DNA of 64,000 nucleotides from the NCBI RefSeq assembly GCF_003390325.1, contig NZ_QUOK01000008.1:186001-250000 (forward strand), in the 5' to 3' direction. Positions within the stretch are counted from its first letter, which is position 1; every line of letters starts with the position of its first letter. Shown in pieces: positions 52,903 through 61,872 of this stretch. This DNA is from Rhodohalobacter sp. SW132 (GTDB taxonomy: Bacteria > Bacteroidota > Rhodothermia > Balneolales > Balneolaceae). A program made the translations under genes and the position numbers. The notes under the pieces are model-generated. The model had not been told where the DNA came from and searched no databases. It saw nothing but the letters and a program-made list of their open reading frames with translations.

Positions 52903-53314
52903 CTCGCCTGACCTCTCTCATCGGTTTTTAATTCTCTCTTCCTGGGGTAAAAAATAAAAGCCGGAGGATCAACCCCGGCTTTTTGAAGGACATTTGGGAA
53001 GTGTTGCTCTGTCACTCCCAAATTTGTCTACGTGTATCGTGTTCTCTGTATGTATGGTCCAAAAAACAGCAAACCCTTACAGATTTTTTTAAATCTTTTT
53101 TTCGCTGTTTAATGATCCTGGGAAAGGAAATGACCGCACATGAGCTCCGGTATTTTAAAAAACCTGTACCTTAACAGTGCGTGTTGTGCGTGGCAGGGTG
53201 CCCCGGCATTCGTCGGGACCGGAAAAGGCACCGGCAGGGTGCAGGGAAGTTGGCTGCGTCAACTTATGCCCTGACACACTGAATTCTGACACACTGCTTA
53301 ACTGCATCTCCTGT
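52903..53314 (-). other. Long structured 3' region of asd, possible small RNA
   Basis: The 412-base gap carries several hairpins: ATTTGGGA-AGTG / CACT-CCCAAAT (52992-53023), GGTGCC/GGCACC with nested CCGG pairs (about 53198-53232), AAGTTG/CAACTT (about 53247-53265), and a direct repeat of CTGACACACTG (53271-53281 and 53286-53296). A terminator closes it at 52956-52983, about 330 bases after the asd stop. I see no protein gene. Confidence 0.5.
52956..52983. terminator. Intrinsic terminator downstream of asd
   Basis: AAAAGCCGG pairs with CCGGCTTTT. On the minus strand it is followed by ATTTTTT, so it should stop transcription from asd before the lamin-tail gene. Confidence 0.75.
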
Positions 53315-54370
53315 TTACAGGTATTTTTTTCGCACCAGCAGTTCGGCGTTCAGAATGGCACCGCCGGCTGCTCCGCGCACGGTGTTGTGGGCCATCGCTA
53401 CGTACGACAGATCCAGCACGTTCGAGGACCGCATTCGCCCGACTGAAGTGCGCATCCCTTTTTCGGCATCTGCATGCATACGGGGCTGGGGATACCGCTC
53501 ATCATCATGATAAAATATCGGGTACTCCGGAGCCGATGGCAGATCCAGGTCCGCAATGGGGCTTTTCCAGTTTCTGTACAACTCTTTCACCTCTTCAGCG
53601 GAACCGGGTTTTTTCTTCAATCCAACCGTTACTGCAAGCATATGGCCGTTAATCACCGGAACACGTGTTGCCGTTGCCTGAACCGGGAAATCGGCATGGG
53701 TTAGTTTTCCATCTTCCAGGTTTCCAAGAAGTTTCAGAGGCTCAGCATGGATTTTAGGCTCTTCATCAGAGATCAGCGGGACCACATTTCCCAAAATATC
53801 GAGACTTGGCACTCCGGGATAACCCGCGCCGGAAATTGCCTGCATAGATGTGAGAATCACGCTTTCTACTCCATACTCATCAAACAGAGGCTTCAGCGAT
53901 GTAGTTAGCGGAACCGCCACACAGTTGGGATTGGTGATAATCCATCCGGACCCATCTTCAGTAAATGATTGGGATTTTATCAGATCGATATGATCCGGGT
54001 TCACTTCCGGGATCAGCAACGGAACGGTTGGGTCGGTTCTGAAATTTTTGGCGTTGCTGATCACAGGAATTCCCGCCTCAGCAAATGCGCGCTCCACTTT
54101 TCCCGCAACAGAAGAATCAAGTCCTGAGAATACAAAATCAACATCGGGAAACTGGCCGGGTTCGCACTCTTTAACAGTCAGGCCCGATACAGATTCCGGC
54201 ATTGCGGTAGCTTCGATCCAATTTGCGGCTTCGCGGTATGTTTTTCCTGCCGACCGGCTTGATGCTCCCAGGGATGTGATGTTAAACCAGGGGTGACCTT
54301 CAAGCAGCCGGATAAATTTTTGCCCCACAGCGCCGGTTGCGCCAAGTATTCCTACACGATAATCAGACAT
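53315..54370 (-). CDS. asd: Aspartate-semialdehyde dehydrogenase
   Basis: This 351-residue enzyme of the aspartate pathway (lysine, threonine, methionine and cell-wall diaminopimelate) is the branch with 'ILGATGAVGQKFIRLL' and the nucleophile Cys in 'NPNCVAVPLTT'. Its length and motifs fit the archaeal/fungal-like Asd class rather than the E. coli class. It is divergent from glyS across a palindromic region. Confidence 0.93.
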   Translation of the reverse strand: MSDYRVGILGATGAVGQKFIRLLEGHPWFNITSLGASSRSAGKTYREAANWIEATAMPESVSGLTVKECEPGQFPDVDFVFSGLDSSVAGKVERAFAEAGIPVISNAKNFRTDPTVPLLIPEVNPDHIDLIKSQSFTEDGSGWIITNPNCVAVPLTTSLKPLFDEYGVESVILTSMQAISGAGYPGVPSLDILGNVVPLISDEEPKIHAEPLKLLGNLEDGKLTHADFPVQATATRVPVINGHMLAVTVGLKKKPGSAEEVKELYRNWKSPIADLDLPSAPEYPIFYHDDERYPQPRMHADAEKGMRTSVGRMRSSNVLDLSYVAMAHNTVRGAAGGAILNAELLVRKKYL

Positions 54371-54404
54371 TGTATTCGTTCAGTTTTCGATGTTTAAAAT
54401 TACA

Positions 54405-54483
54405 ATTCAGAGATCTATTTGAACCGGCAACACTCTCACCGTATATAATTCGCGCGGTTTTTTGGACGGTTCAACTTCTGAAT
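54405..54483. promoter_or_regulatory. Large dyad around the putative glyS promoter
   Basis: ATTCAGA (54405-54411) pairs with TCTGAAT (54477-54483), and TTGAACCG (54419-54426) with CGGTTCAA (54467-54474). TATAAT at 54444-54449 lies in the centre. The dyad lies between divergent asd and glyS and could be an operator or an RNA hairpin in a leader. Confidence 0.4.
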
Positions 54484-54595
54484 AGCTTTAAAAATAGGAA
54501 ATCATTCAGACAATCGATTCATCAAAGGAGAGATTTTTGCTATCTTTGCAGGCTAATCGGAAATGTTAAACCAAAATCTGATCACAAACCGCACG

Positions 54596-56053
54596 ATGTC
54601 CGAGAAAAATTTAGACAGCCTCGATAAAATTGTATCGCTCTCAAAATCAAAGGGATTCATCTACCAATCTTCCGATATTTACGGAGGTCTTGCTGCGGTT
54701 TACGATTACGGTCCGCTTGGTGCGGAATTGAAAAAGAATATCCGCGATCAATGGTGGAATGCCATGACGCGCAAGCACGATAATATCGTGGGGCTGGATG
54801 CGGCCATTTTCATGCATCCGAAAACATGGGAAGCGAGCGGCCACGTGGAGGGTTTCAACGACCCGATGATCGACGATAAACAGTCGAAAAAACGGTATCG
54901 CGCCGATATGCTGATTGAACAGCATATTCTTAAACTGCGTGAAAAAGGAAAAGAGGAGAAAGCCGACGAGCTTCAGCAGCAGCTCGATACCACCGGTACA
55001 CGAAAAGGACTTTGTGAAGATCTCTACGATATCATTATGGAGGAGGAGATTCGTGCGCCGGAATCGGGTGCGTTTGACTGGACCGACGTTCGCCAGTTTA
55101 ACCTGATGTTTAAAACACATTACGGCGCTACTTCTTCCGGCGATGATGATGCCATCTACCTCCGCCCGGAGACTGCGCAGGGAATTTTTGTGAACTATAA
55201 AAATGTGATGGATACCGCACGGGCCCAGGTACCCTTCGGTATTGCACAAATCGGAAAGGCATTCCGGAACGAGGTTGTTGCGCGTCAGTTTATTTTTCGG
55301 ATGAGAGAGTTTGAACAGATGGAAATGCAATATTTTGTGAAGCCGGGTGATGATGAACAGAATTACGGCGACTGGCTTGAAAAGCGCCTGCAGTGGCACA
55401 AAGATATGGGAATCCGCGAGGAGAATCTGCGTGTGGCGGATCATCCCGAAGATAAACTGGCGCACTATGCGCGGGCTGCGGCCGACATCCAGTACCACTA
55501 CCCGATCGGATGGCAGGAAGTGGAAGGAATTCACAACCGCACCGATTTTGACCTGTCGCGCCACCAGGAGTACTCCGGCAAAAAGATGGAGTATTTCGAT
55601 CAGAAAGATAAAGAGCGCTACATCCCCTATGTGATCGAAACTTCCGTGGGGCTCGATAGAACCTTCCTGATGGTGCTGTGCGACGCATATCGCGAAGAGG
55701 AAGTGGATGGCGATACCCGAGTTGTGCTGAAACTCCATCCAAAGCTCGCACCAACGAAAGCGGGGATCTTTCCGCTGGTGAAAAAGCCGGAACTGCAGGA
55801 ACTCGCTCACAAAATTGAGCAGAATCTGAATGAACACTTCATGGTCAGGTATGATGAATCAGGCTCCATTGGGAAACGGTACCGCCGCCAGGATGAAGCC
55901 GGAACCCCATTCTGCATCACCGTGGATTTTGACGGCCTTGAGGACAACACCGTAACCATTCGCCATCGCGACGATATGGAACAGGAACGCGTAAAAGTGG
56001 ATGAGCTCGAAACCGTCATCCGCAAACGGATGAACAGCTGGAAAGCGAAGTAA
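54596..56053 (+). CDS. glyS: Glycine--tRNA ligase (alpha2 type)
   Basis: This 485-residue class II synthetase charges tRNA-Gly. I chose ATG 54596 (MSEKNLDSL); ATG 54563 would add eleven residues. Motifs: 'FIYQSSDIYGGLAAVYDYGPLG' in pieces at the N-terminus, motif 2 around 'YLRPETAQGIFVNY' and 'ARQFIFRMREFEQMEM', and motif 3 near 'ETSVGLDRTFLMVL'. It is the single-chain, Thermus-like form. A 396-codon antisense frame over it is a coding shadow. Confidence 0.95.
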   Translation: MSEKNLDSLDKIVSLSKSKGFIYQSSDIYGGLAAVYDYGPLGAELKKNIRDQWWNAMTRKHDNIVGLDAAIFMHPKTWEASGHVEGFNDPMIDDKQSKKRYRADMLIEQHILKLREKGKEEKADELQQQLDTTGTRKGLCEDLYDIIMEEEIRAPESGAFDWTDVRQFNLMFKTHYGATSSGDDDAIYLRPETAQGIFVNYKNVMDTARAQVPFGIAQIGKAFRNEVVARQFIFRMREFEQMEMQYFVKPGDDEQNYGDWLEKRLQWHKDMGIREENLRVADHPEDKLAHYARAAADIQYHYPIGWQEVEGIHNRTDFDLSRHQEYSGKKMEYFDQKDKERYIPYVIETSVGLDRTFLMVLCDAYREEEVDGDTRVVLKLHPKLAPTKAGIFPLVKKPELQELAHKIEQNLNEHFMVRYDESGSIGKRYRRQDEAGTPFCITVDFDGLEDNTVTIRHRDDMEQERVKVDELETVIRKRMNSWKAK

Positions 56054-56132
56054 GTAAATTTCTCCCTTCGGTAAAAGTTATTCTTTAGATATTCTCGGAT
56101 AGCAATTCGGAGATTTTATCATAATTTGGATT

Positions 56133-56168
56133 ACGCATTCAGGAGTTAAATATGAATTCTGAATGCGT
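56133..56168. terminator. Hairpin between convergent glyS and amidase genes
   Basis: ACGCATTCAG and CTGAATGCGT form a perfect 10-base stem with a 16-base loop. There is no long T run, so it is a terminator-like stem rather than a certain terminator. Confidence 0.45.
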
Positions 56169-56183
56169 CTTCAATCCGCTGCA

Positions 56184-57650
56184 TCAACGAATGTACACCA
56201 TCTTTTTCATTTGCCTGAATTCTCCGCTGATAAGTTCGTAATAATAAACCCCGCTCGATAGTCCATTCATATCGAAGGTATGTTCATGCCCGCCCTCTCC
56301 TCGCAAACCGCTAAACAGCTCTCTGATTTTATCTCCCCTCACCGAATACAGGATAATCTCAACCATAGATTCTTCATCCAGCTCATACGGAATTGTTGAA
56401 GTTGTTCGGAAAGGGTTTGGATAATTTTGATGCAGATCAAACGGTACTTCCTCAGCCACAGGCTCGCCAATATTCACTCCGTTGCGAATATCAGGCAGCA
56501 GGGCATGCAGGTTTTCGCCGGGGCATGCTGTGCCGCTCACATCCCGGTGGCCAAAAATTGTTGGGACATTTTGGACGCCCGACGGATTCACAGGAATCAC
56601 ACCCGAACCGAGAGGATCGATACCGTTCTGATCAAATCTCCACGATACCAAGCGTACCAGTGCATCAAGGGCCAACGATTCGGGATCACCCACCTGAGGA
56701 TTGGCACCCGGTTCGAACTGCCCCATCAGCGCAATCCCAACGCTGCTGCTGTTCGCATTTCCTGCATGCGCACCCTGAACATCAGTTGATTGAAGCCACG
56801 GATTGTACCGGCCCTGAAAAATTCTCCCATTATGATCGATCAAAAAGTTATACCCGATATCGATCCAGCCATTATCGTTCACGTGCCAGTCCCAGATCTG
56901 TCGGACGACCTGCGCAGAGTTTGGCGGACGATTCGCCGTAACCGTGTGATGAACCGCCGCATGGCTGATCGAAATTTGTCGTGGCGTATATTCCGGTTCA
57001 AGTTCACCGGCCGGGAGATTGCCCCACCAGCCCGCCCGACTCGTAATTTCCGGCTGCCCGCTATGATCCGTCTGATACCGTGATTTCTCTTCTATTTCCG
57101 AATCCCTCTCCAAACGAGCATCGGCTGCAGTTATCGTCAGGTATGAAATAGAGCTGTTTTCGGGCACCGTAATCTCTACCTCAAACCGGGTATGGGCACT
57201 GCCATCCGGGGTTATGTAGAGCATCGACCAGTAAAGCCCTGATGGAGAATCACCCGGCTCCAGGTATCCTGTTGTGTGAACCCATTCCGGCCACTCCTCA
57301 CCTGGAACTCCTGATCTAACCCTTAATCTAAATTCATCTGCATTATGAGTATCACCATCGCTGTTCCACCCAATCGACAATCCCGTAAAAGGTTCAGATT
57401 CATCTATTTCAAAAACGTAGGAAACCTCTCCTGCAACTTTCAAAACCTCGTTCTCATCCGGAAGTATTTCCCGGTGCCACTCAAATTTTGAACCCGGCAA
57501 GCGGGTATCGTAATCCAGGCTGATTGTCTGTGGTTCAGCAGATATAGTTCTATGGCTTTGAGAATAAAGCCGCTCAGAAAATGAGCTGACCGTAAGAAGT
57601 ACAAACAAAGCCATTATCAGTCGGATGACACTCATTTTATTTTTACTCAT
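56184..57650 (-). CDS. PGRP/N-acetylmuramoyl-L-alanine amidase with T9SS sorting domain
   Basis: The 488 residues are taken from ATG 57650; an ATG at 57710 gives 20 more that look unlike a signal. A signal peptide (about 5-30) is followed by a beta-rich front (about 40-180) and a peptidoglycan-recognition/amidase-2 domain (about 190-390) with zinc-site residues in 'HAAVHHTVT', 'GYNFLIDHNGRIFQGR' and 'IFGHRDVSGTACPGE'. The end is a type A T9SS sorting domain ('QNYPNPFRTTSTIPYEL', 'LSSGVYYYELISG'). It should be a secreted muralytic enzyme, active on peptidoglycan of its own or of other cells. Confidence 0.9.
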   Translation of the reverse strand: MSKNKMSVIRLIMALFVLLTVSSFSERLYSQSHRTISAEPQTISLDYDTRLPGSKFEWHREILPDENEVLKVAGEVSYVFEIDESEPFTGLSIGWNSDGDTHNADEFRLRVRSGVPGEEWPEWVHTTGYLEPGDSPSGLYWSMLYITPDGSAHTRFEVEITVPENSSISYLTITAADARLERDSEIEEKSRYQTDHSGQPEITSRAGWWGNLPAGELEPEYTPRQISISHAAVHHTVTANRPPNSAQVVRQIWDWHVNDNGWIDIGYNFLIDHNGRIFQGRYNPWLQSTDVQGAHAGNANSSSVGIALMGQFEPGANPQVGDPESLALDALVRLVSWRFDQNGIDPLGSGVIPVNPSGVQNVPTIFGHRDVSGTACPGENLHALLPDIRNGVNIGEPVAEEVPFDLHQNYPNPFRTTSTIPYELDEESMVEIILYSVRGDKIRELFSGLRGEGGHEHTFDMNGLSSGVYYYELISGEFRQMKKMVYIR

Positions 57651-57930
57651 ACAAATTTTGAAATACAGCAGCGCCGGTATTCTGCTGTCTGATTGTGATG
57701 ATTTGTACACTTACTGGTGAACTTGATGTATCAAGTTAGATTTATCGGAAAGAACAGCCCCAACATCAGCAAAATGTAGAAAACTTATGCGATTTTTGTT
57801 CCTGATTTTATGTTTATAAAAATCTGTGAGATCACGGTCATTATAAATTTCGAGAAACATTCAGATTCTTTTTTTCAGAATAATTGAGTAGAATGCTCGC
57901 ACTCAAACAAGAATTTTAGACCTATCGCAT

Positions 57931-59439
57931 ATGAAATTCAGCCTCAAATCAGATCCTGTCTTAACCATATTCTTCGGAATAATCCTGTTCACAACCTTTG
58001 CAGTTATACCTGCTGATGCTCAGCATAGCTGGAATACATCCACCGAAAAAGAAGAGCGTCCGCTTTTCACAAAACACTTTTCGCAAGCCGAGTTTAGTGA
58101 GAGAAGAAACAAAGTCTACGACCAGATCGGCAATGATTCCTTTGCCATTCTCCAGGGAGCTCCCATGCCGATGGGATTTCAGTTTTTCCGGCAGAACAAT
58201 GAATTTTATTACCTCTCAGGGATTGAATCACCCTATGCCTACCTGATTCTTGACGGACCCGATAGAGTTGCCACGGTTTACCTTCAGGACAGAAATGAAC
58301 GCCGGGAATATGGTGAGGGAAAAGTGCTCTCTTACCAGGATGCAGATCTGGTAAAAGATCTCTCCGGTATTGATGCGGTTAAACATATTGATGATCTGAA
58401 ACCCGACATTGAAGCTCTCAATGAAGATCGCGGCTATTCAAATGTATTTACCCACCTGAGCCCGTACGAAAATCTTGGAGTTACGCGCTCCATTGCCAAC
58501 CGGACACTGAACGACCGGCAAAACGATCCGTTTGATGAACGTCCCGGCCGTCATCAGGAATTTATCGAGCATCTTGAAAAACTGACCACGACCCTGGAAA
58601 TGCAGAATCTGGACCCCATCACCGATGAGATGCGAAAGATTAAAAGTGCAGCGGAAATTGAATTGATCACTAAATCAAGTGATCTGCAGGGACATGCTAT
58701 TATGGAGTCCATTCGCTCAACCAAACCGGGGATCAAAGCGTACGAAATGGAAGCAATTGCGCGGTACATTTATTGGAAAAACGGTGTGGAGGGTGAAGGG
58801 TATTATGCTTTGACTCATATCGGACCAGATGCATACATGAATCATTATCATGGCAGTGAACGGTCCGCCCGTGACGGGGATATGATCCTGATGGATTACG
58901 GTCCCGTCTATGACTATTACACCAGTGATATGGCACGCATGTGGCCGGCTAATGGAACCTTCAATCCGGTTCAGCGTGAGCTTTATTCCTTCTATCTCGA
59001 GTTCTATGAAGCGATTCTTTACAACATCGAGATTGGTCGTACTCCGGAAGAAATAATGAGAAAAACCCTGAATGAATTTGAAAACGTTTTTGCTGATATG
59101 GAGTTTTCGAAAGAGATCTACAGGCAGGCGGCTGAAGAGTTTATTGTCTCTTACCAACAGCGTCTGAACCCAAATATGGGGCTGGGTCATGGAGTGGGTC
59201 TTGCTGTCCACGATGTAGGTGATTACTCAACCCCTATCGAACCCGGAATGGTTTTTGTAATTGAACCACAATTCAGAGTCCCGGAAGAGAATATTTATCT
59301 TCGGCTGGAAGATATGATCGTCGTAACGGAAGATGGAGTGGAGGTGATTACCGATTTTGTACCGCGTGATATTGATGGAATTGAAGCATTGATGGCAGAA
59401 GAAGGAATGTTGCAGAGATTTGATTTTACGCTTGAATAA
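57931..59439 (+). CDS. Exported Xaa-Pro aminopeptidase (M24B)
   Basis: This 502-residue dimetal aminopeptidase has an N-terminal signal (ADAQH, about 30). The creatinase-like N-domain (about 45-210) is followed by the pita-bread fold. Metal ligands: 'LMDYGPVYDYYTSDMARMWP' (two Asp), 'GLGHGVGLAVHD' (His), 'MVFVIEPQF' (Glu) and 'LRLEDMIVVT' (Glu). It removes residues before proline from peptides, here outside the cytoplasm. Confidence 0.92.
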   Translation: MKFSLKSDPVLTIFFGIILFTTFAVIPADAQHSWNTSTEKEERPLFTKHFSQAEFSERRNKVYDQIGNDSFAILQGAPMPMGFQFFRQNNEFYYLSGIESPYAYLILDGPDRVATVYLQDRNERREYGEGKVLSYQDADLVKDLSGIDAVKHIDDLKPDIEALNEDRGYSNVFTHLSPYENLGVTRSIANRTLNDRQNDPFDERPGRHQEFIEHLEKLTTTLEMQNLDPITDEMRKIKSAAEIELITKSSDLQGHAIMESIRSTKPGIKAYEMEAIARYIYWKNGVEGEGYYALTHIGPDAYMNHYHGSERSARDGDMILMDYGPVYDYYTSDMARMWPANGTFNPVQRELYSFYLEFYEAILYNIEIGRTPEEIMRKTLNEFENVFADMEFSKEIYRQAAEEFIVSYQQRLNPNMGLGHGVGLAVHDVGDYSTPIEPGMVFVIEPQFRVPEENIYLRLEDMIVVTEDGVEVITDFVPRDIDGIEALMAEEGMLQRFDFTLE

Positions 59440-59521
59440 CTAATTGAGAACCGCAGAATGTCGAGTATCTAATTGTGAAGTTGAGGCATTACGAAATTTA
59501 CGGTTCTTCTTTTCTTTGAAA

Positions 59522-59546
59522 AAAGTGTCGATAATTTCGACACTTT
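59522..59546. terminator. Hairpin terminator between convergent genes
   Basis: AAAGTGTCGA (59522-59531) pairs perfectly with TCGACACTTT (59537-59546), flanked by A and T stretches on either side. Confidence 0.6.
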
Positions 59547-59619
59547 ATAAATAGAAGTCGATTATTATTGCATATTTCGACAAGCTTTCAAGCTTAGTAA
59601 ATCACCTGCGCTAATCAAA

Positions 59620-59919
59620 TTACCCTCGCTGGCTCAAGCTGATTTCAATCCTATTTACAGACTCACCCAGTTTTGAAAAAGCGATTAGTAACACTCCTGC
59701 AATTGAACCTTGAATCATTACCATTAAACCGGATATCAAACCGATAAAATTCCCCCCAGGTACACGCATACCCATTCCTGCTGCAACATTCGTAGTTATA
59801 GTTTGAATAAGTAAGTATAGACCGACAATTACAGAAATCGCAATCATTGCCATTCCAATTATGTTAATAATATGCCAGATTCTATTTACAGATTTCAGGG
59901 ATTCTATATTTTCGCTCAT
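59620..59919 (-). CDS. Small integral membrane protein, unknown
   Basis: The 99 residues have two long hydrophobic segments (about 18-38 and 57-80) with a Gly-rich loop between them. I recognise no family. It lies alone between the convergent peptidase and mnmE, which is 170 bases further on. Confidence 0.6.
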   Translation of the reverse strand: MSENIESLKSVNRIWHIINIIGMAMIAISVIVGLYLLIQTITTNVAAGMGMRVPGGNFIGLISGLMVMIQGSIAGVLLIAFSKLGESVNRIEISLSQRG

Positions 59920-60089
59920 AGTTAAATAGTTAGATTTGAACTTTTATTTGCTTGATGAATTCATGGACTCATTCTTAATTAGTGTATTTATAAAAATCAT
60001 ATGGTTTTATCAAATTGGACAAAACTTATCATACTCTGCTTTTCAGCAAGATATTGCATCTAAAAAATAAAAAGTGGGCGGAGACAGTA

Positions 60090-61466
60090 TTACTTACCAA
60101 TACAAAAACGCGAGAAAATCGAATCAAGCAGGTGTTCGTTGGTGATCTCTCCTGTAATGGCGCCCAGTTCTTTGAGTGCAGCCCGAAGGTCGATGGAGAG
60201 AAAGTCACCGGTCATTCCCCTGTCGAGTGCCTGAATGGCCCGCTGTACATTTTCACGTGCCTTCTGCAGTGCGTCGCGGTGACGCGAGGAGGTAACCAGC
60301 AAGCTGGATGTATCGTAATCTTTGCTCTCCAGTGCCCGCTGTTTCATCTGTTTTTTTAGTCTGTCGATGTTTGTGTTATCGACAGAAGAGATTTTCAAAT
60401 CAAAGTGGATACGTTCCTCTTCAGACGGCAGTTCGAGATCGAGCTTGGTGCCGACCAGAAGGAAGGGTGTCTCCCCCGCCCGTTTCTGGAAAGCGGCAAT
60501 TTCTTCCCGTTCACTGCTGTCCATCGGCAGTGACAAATCCTTCAGATAAACCACCAGATCCGCCTGCTCAAATGCTTTTTGTGATCGTTTAACTCCTTCC
60601 GCCTCAATCACATCTTCAGTATCGCGGAGCCCGGCGGTATCAATCAGTTTAAACAGAAGGCCGTCGTAGCTCCAGTCGGCATCGATCGTATCACGGGTGG
60701 TTCCGGCAATTTCGGTTACAATAGCGCGCTCACTTCCGACCAGTGTGTTCAGCAGCGTAGATTTTCCCGCGTTGGGTCTTCCGATGAACACCGTTCTGAC
60801 ACCATCTTTCACCAGCCGCCCGGTTTCGTAGGTTTCGAGCAGTGTGTTGATCTCCTGCTCCACATCAAGGAGCAGTTTTCTCAGCTGATCTTTATTCGCG
60901 AACTCCACATCTTCCTCAATAAAATCGAGTTCCAGCTCCACCATCGCGGTAGCGTCGATAATCTGCTGACGAAATGTTTTGATGTGCTCCCCCAGCTTTC
61001 CCTCAAGCTGCTGATGAGCTGCGTCCACCGCCTTTATACTTTTGGCGTGAATGAGGTCGGCCACTGCTTCCGCCTGCTCCAGGTCGAGTTTTCCGTTCAG
61101 AAATGCGCGCTGGGTAAATTCTCCCGGCTCAGCAGCGCGTACATTTTGTTCGAGGATAGTTTCGAGCACTGCCTGGGTGACCAGCACACCGCCGTGGCAG
61201 GATATTTCAACCGTTTCTTCACCGGTGTAGGACCTTGGAGATCTGAAAATGGTTGCCAGCACTTCATCCACTACACGGCCATCTTTTTTGATGATTTTCC
61301 CAAAGTGGACTGTGTGTGAATCTGCATCCGTCAGATCTTTCCCGCGAAAACATGCGTTCACTTTTTTTATTGACTCGCGGCCTGAAACACGAATCACGGC
61401 AATCCCCCCTTCTCCAACAGGAGTGGCAATAGCTGCAATGGGCTGATTTTGAATGATGTCTGACAA
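60090..61466 (-). CDS. mnmE: tRNA modification GTPase
   Basis: This 458-residue enzyme, with MnmG, modifies wobble U34 of several tRNAs. I chose TTG 61466 (reading MSDIIQNQPIAAIATP), matching the family; a frame start at 61547 adds 27 unlikely residues. Motifs: 'GEGGIAVIRVSG' at the N-terminus, P-loop 'GRPNAGKST', 'DTAGLRDTED', 'GTKLDLE', and the invariant C-terminal 'FCIGK', whose Cys is needed for activity. Length agrees with other MnmE proteins. Confidence 0.95.
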   Translation of the reverse strand: MSDIIQNQPIAAIATPVGEGGIAVIRVSGRESIKKVNACFRGKDLTDADSHTVHFGKIIKKDGRVVDEVLATIFRSPRSYTGEETVEISCHGGVLVTQAVLETILEQNVRAAEPGEFTQRAFLNGKLDLEQAEAVADLIHAKSIKAVDAAHQQLEGKLGEHIKTFRQQIIDATAMVELELDFIEEDVEFANKDQLRKLLLDVEQEINTLLETYETGRLVKDGVRTVFIGRPNAGKSTLLNTLVGSERAIVTEIAGTTRDTIDADWSYDGLLFKLIDTAGLRDTEDVIEAEGVKRSQKAFEQADLVVYLKDLSLPMDSSEREEIAAFQKRAGETPFLLVGTKLDLELPSEEERIHFDLKISSVDNTNIDRLKKQMKQRALESKDYDTSSLLVTSSRHRDALQKARENVQRAIQALDRGMTGDFLSIDLRAALKELGAITGEITNEHLLDSIFSRFCIGK

Positions 61467-61589
61467 TTTCCGGGGATTTGCTTGAATTTTAAATGAGTAG
61501 AAATTAACCAAACATTTTTGAAAAAAATTATTTATTCTCGGATACAAGCAGAGATTAAAACAACATCAAAATCAAAAAAAGAGATCATC

Positions 61590-61865
61590 ATGAGTTTATT
61601 TGCGGATATACTACTTGTCGCTTCAATTATTACATTTTTCATCGGCTTTGCATCAACAGTAATCAAACAAATCCGAATTAAGGGGAAAATCCGGTACTAT
61701 TTTATCGCCAGTATATTTCTGTTTACCAGCGGATTAATCTTTGGATGGGAAGATTTCAAAGCCGGCTTTAACGATTGCAGAGTCGATACAAATCAAATTG
61801 AAACAAAAGTTCCTGAAAACGGGGTTATGGCAGCATCTAATAGTTGCTGCTGCTGTGAAAACTGA
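61590..61865 (+). CDS. Small membrane protein ending in a Cys cluster
   Basis: The 91 residues are read from ATG 61590. Two hydrophobic segments (about 5-22 and 37-51) are followed by a hydrophilic tail that ends SNSCCCCEN. Four cysteines in a row at the C-terminus suggest metal binding, acylation or a disulfide-rich end. No family is recognised. It stands between mnmE and a convergent CPBP gene, seven bases apart. Confidence 0.6.
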   Translation: MSLFADILLVASIITFFIGFASTVIKQIRIKGKIRYYFIASIFLFTSGLIFGWEDFKAGFNDCRVDTNQIETKVPENGVMAASNSCCCCEN

Positions 61866-61872
61866 TGCCGTA

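Noticed and set aside
53271-53296. CRISPR-like direct repeat
   Set aside because: There are only two units of 11 bases separated by four bases; this is not an array.
54405-54483. T-box riboswitch before glyS
   Set aside because: The long hairpin suggested one, but I see no T-box sequence or specifier loop, and T-boxes are not expected in this lineage.
54647-55837. 396-codon frame antisense to glyS
   Set aside because: It lies fully inside the certain glyS gene and has no protein family likeness; a codon-bias shadow explains it.
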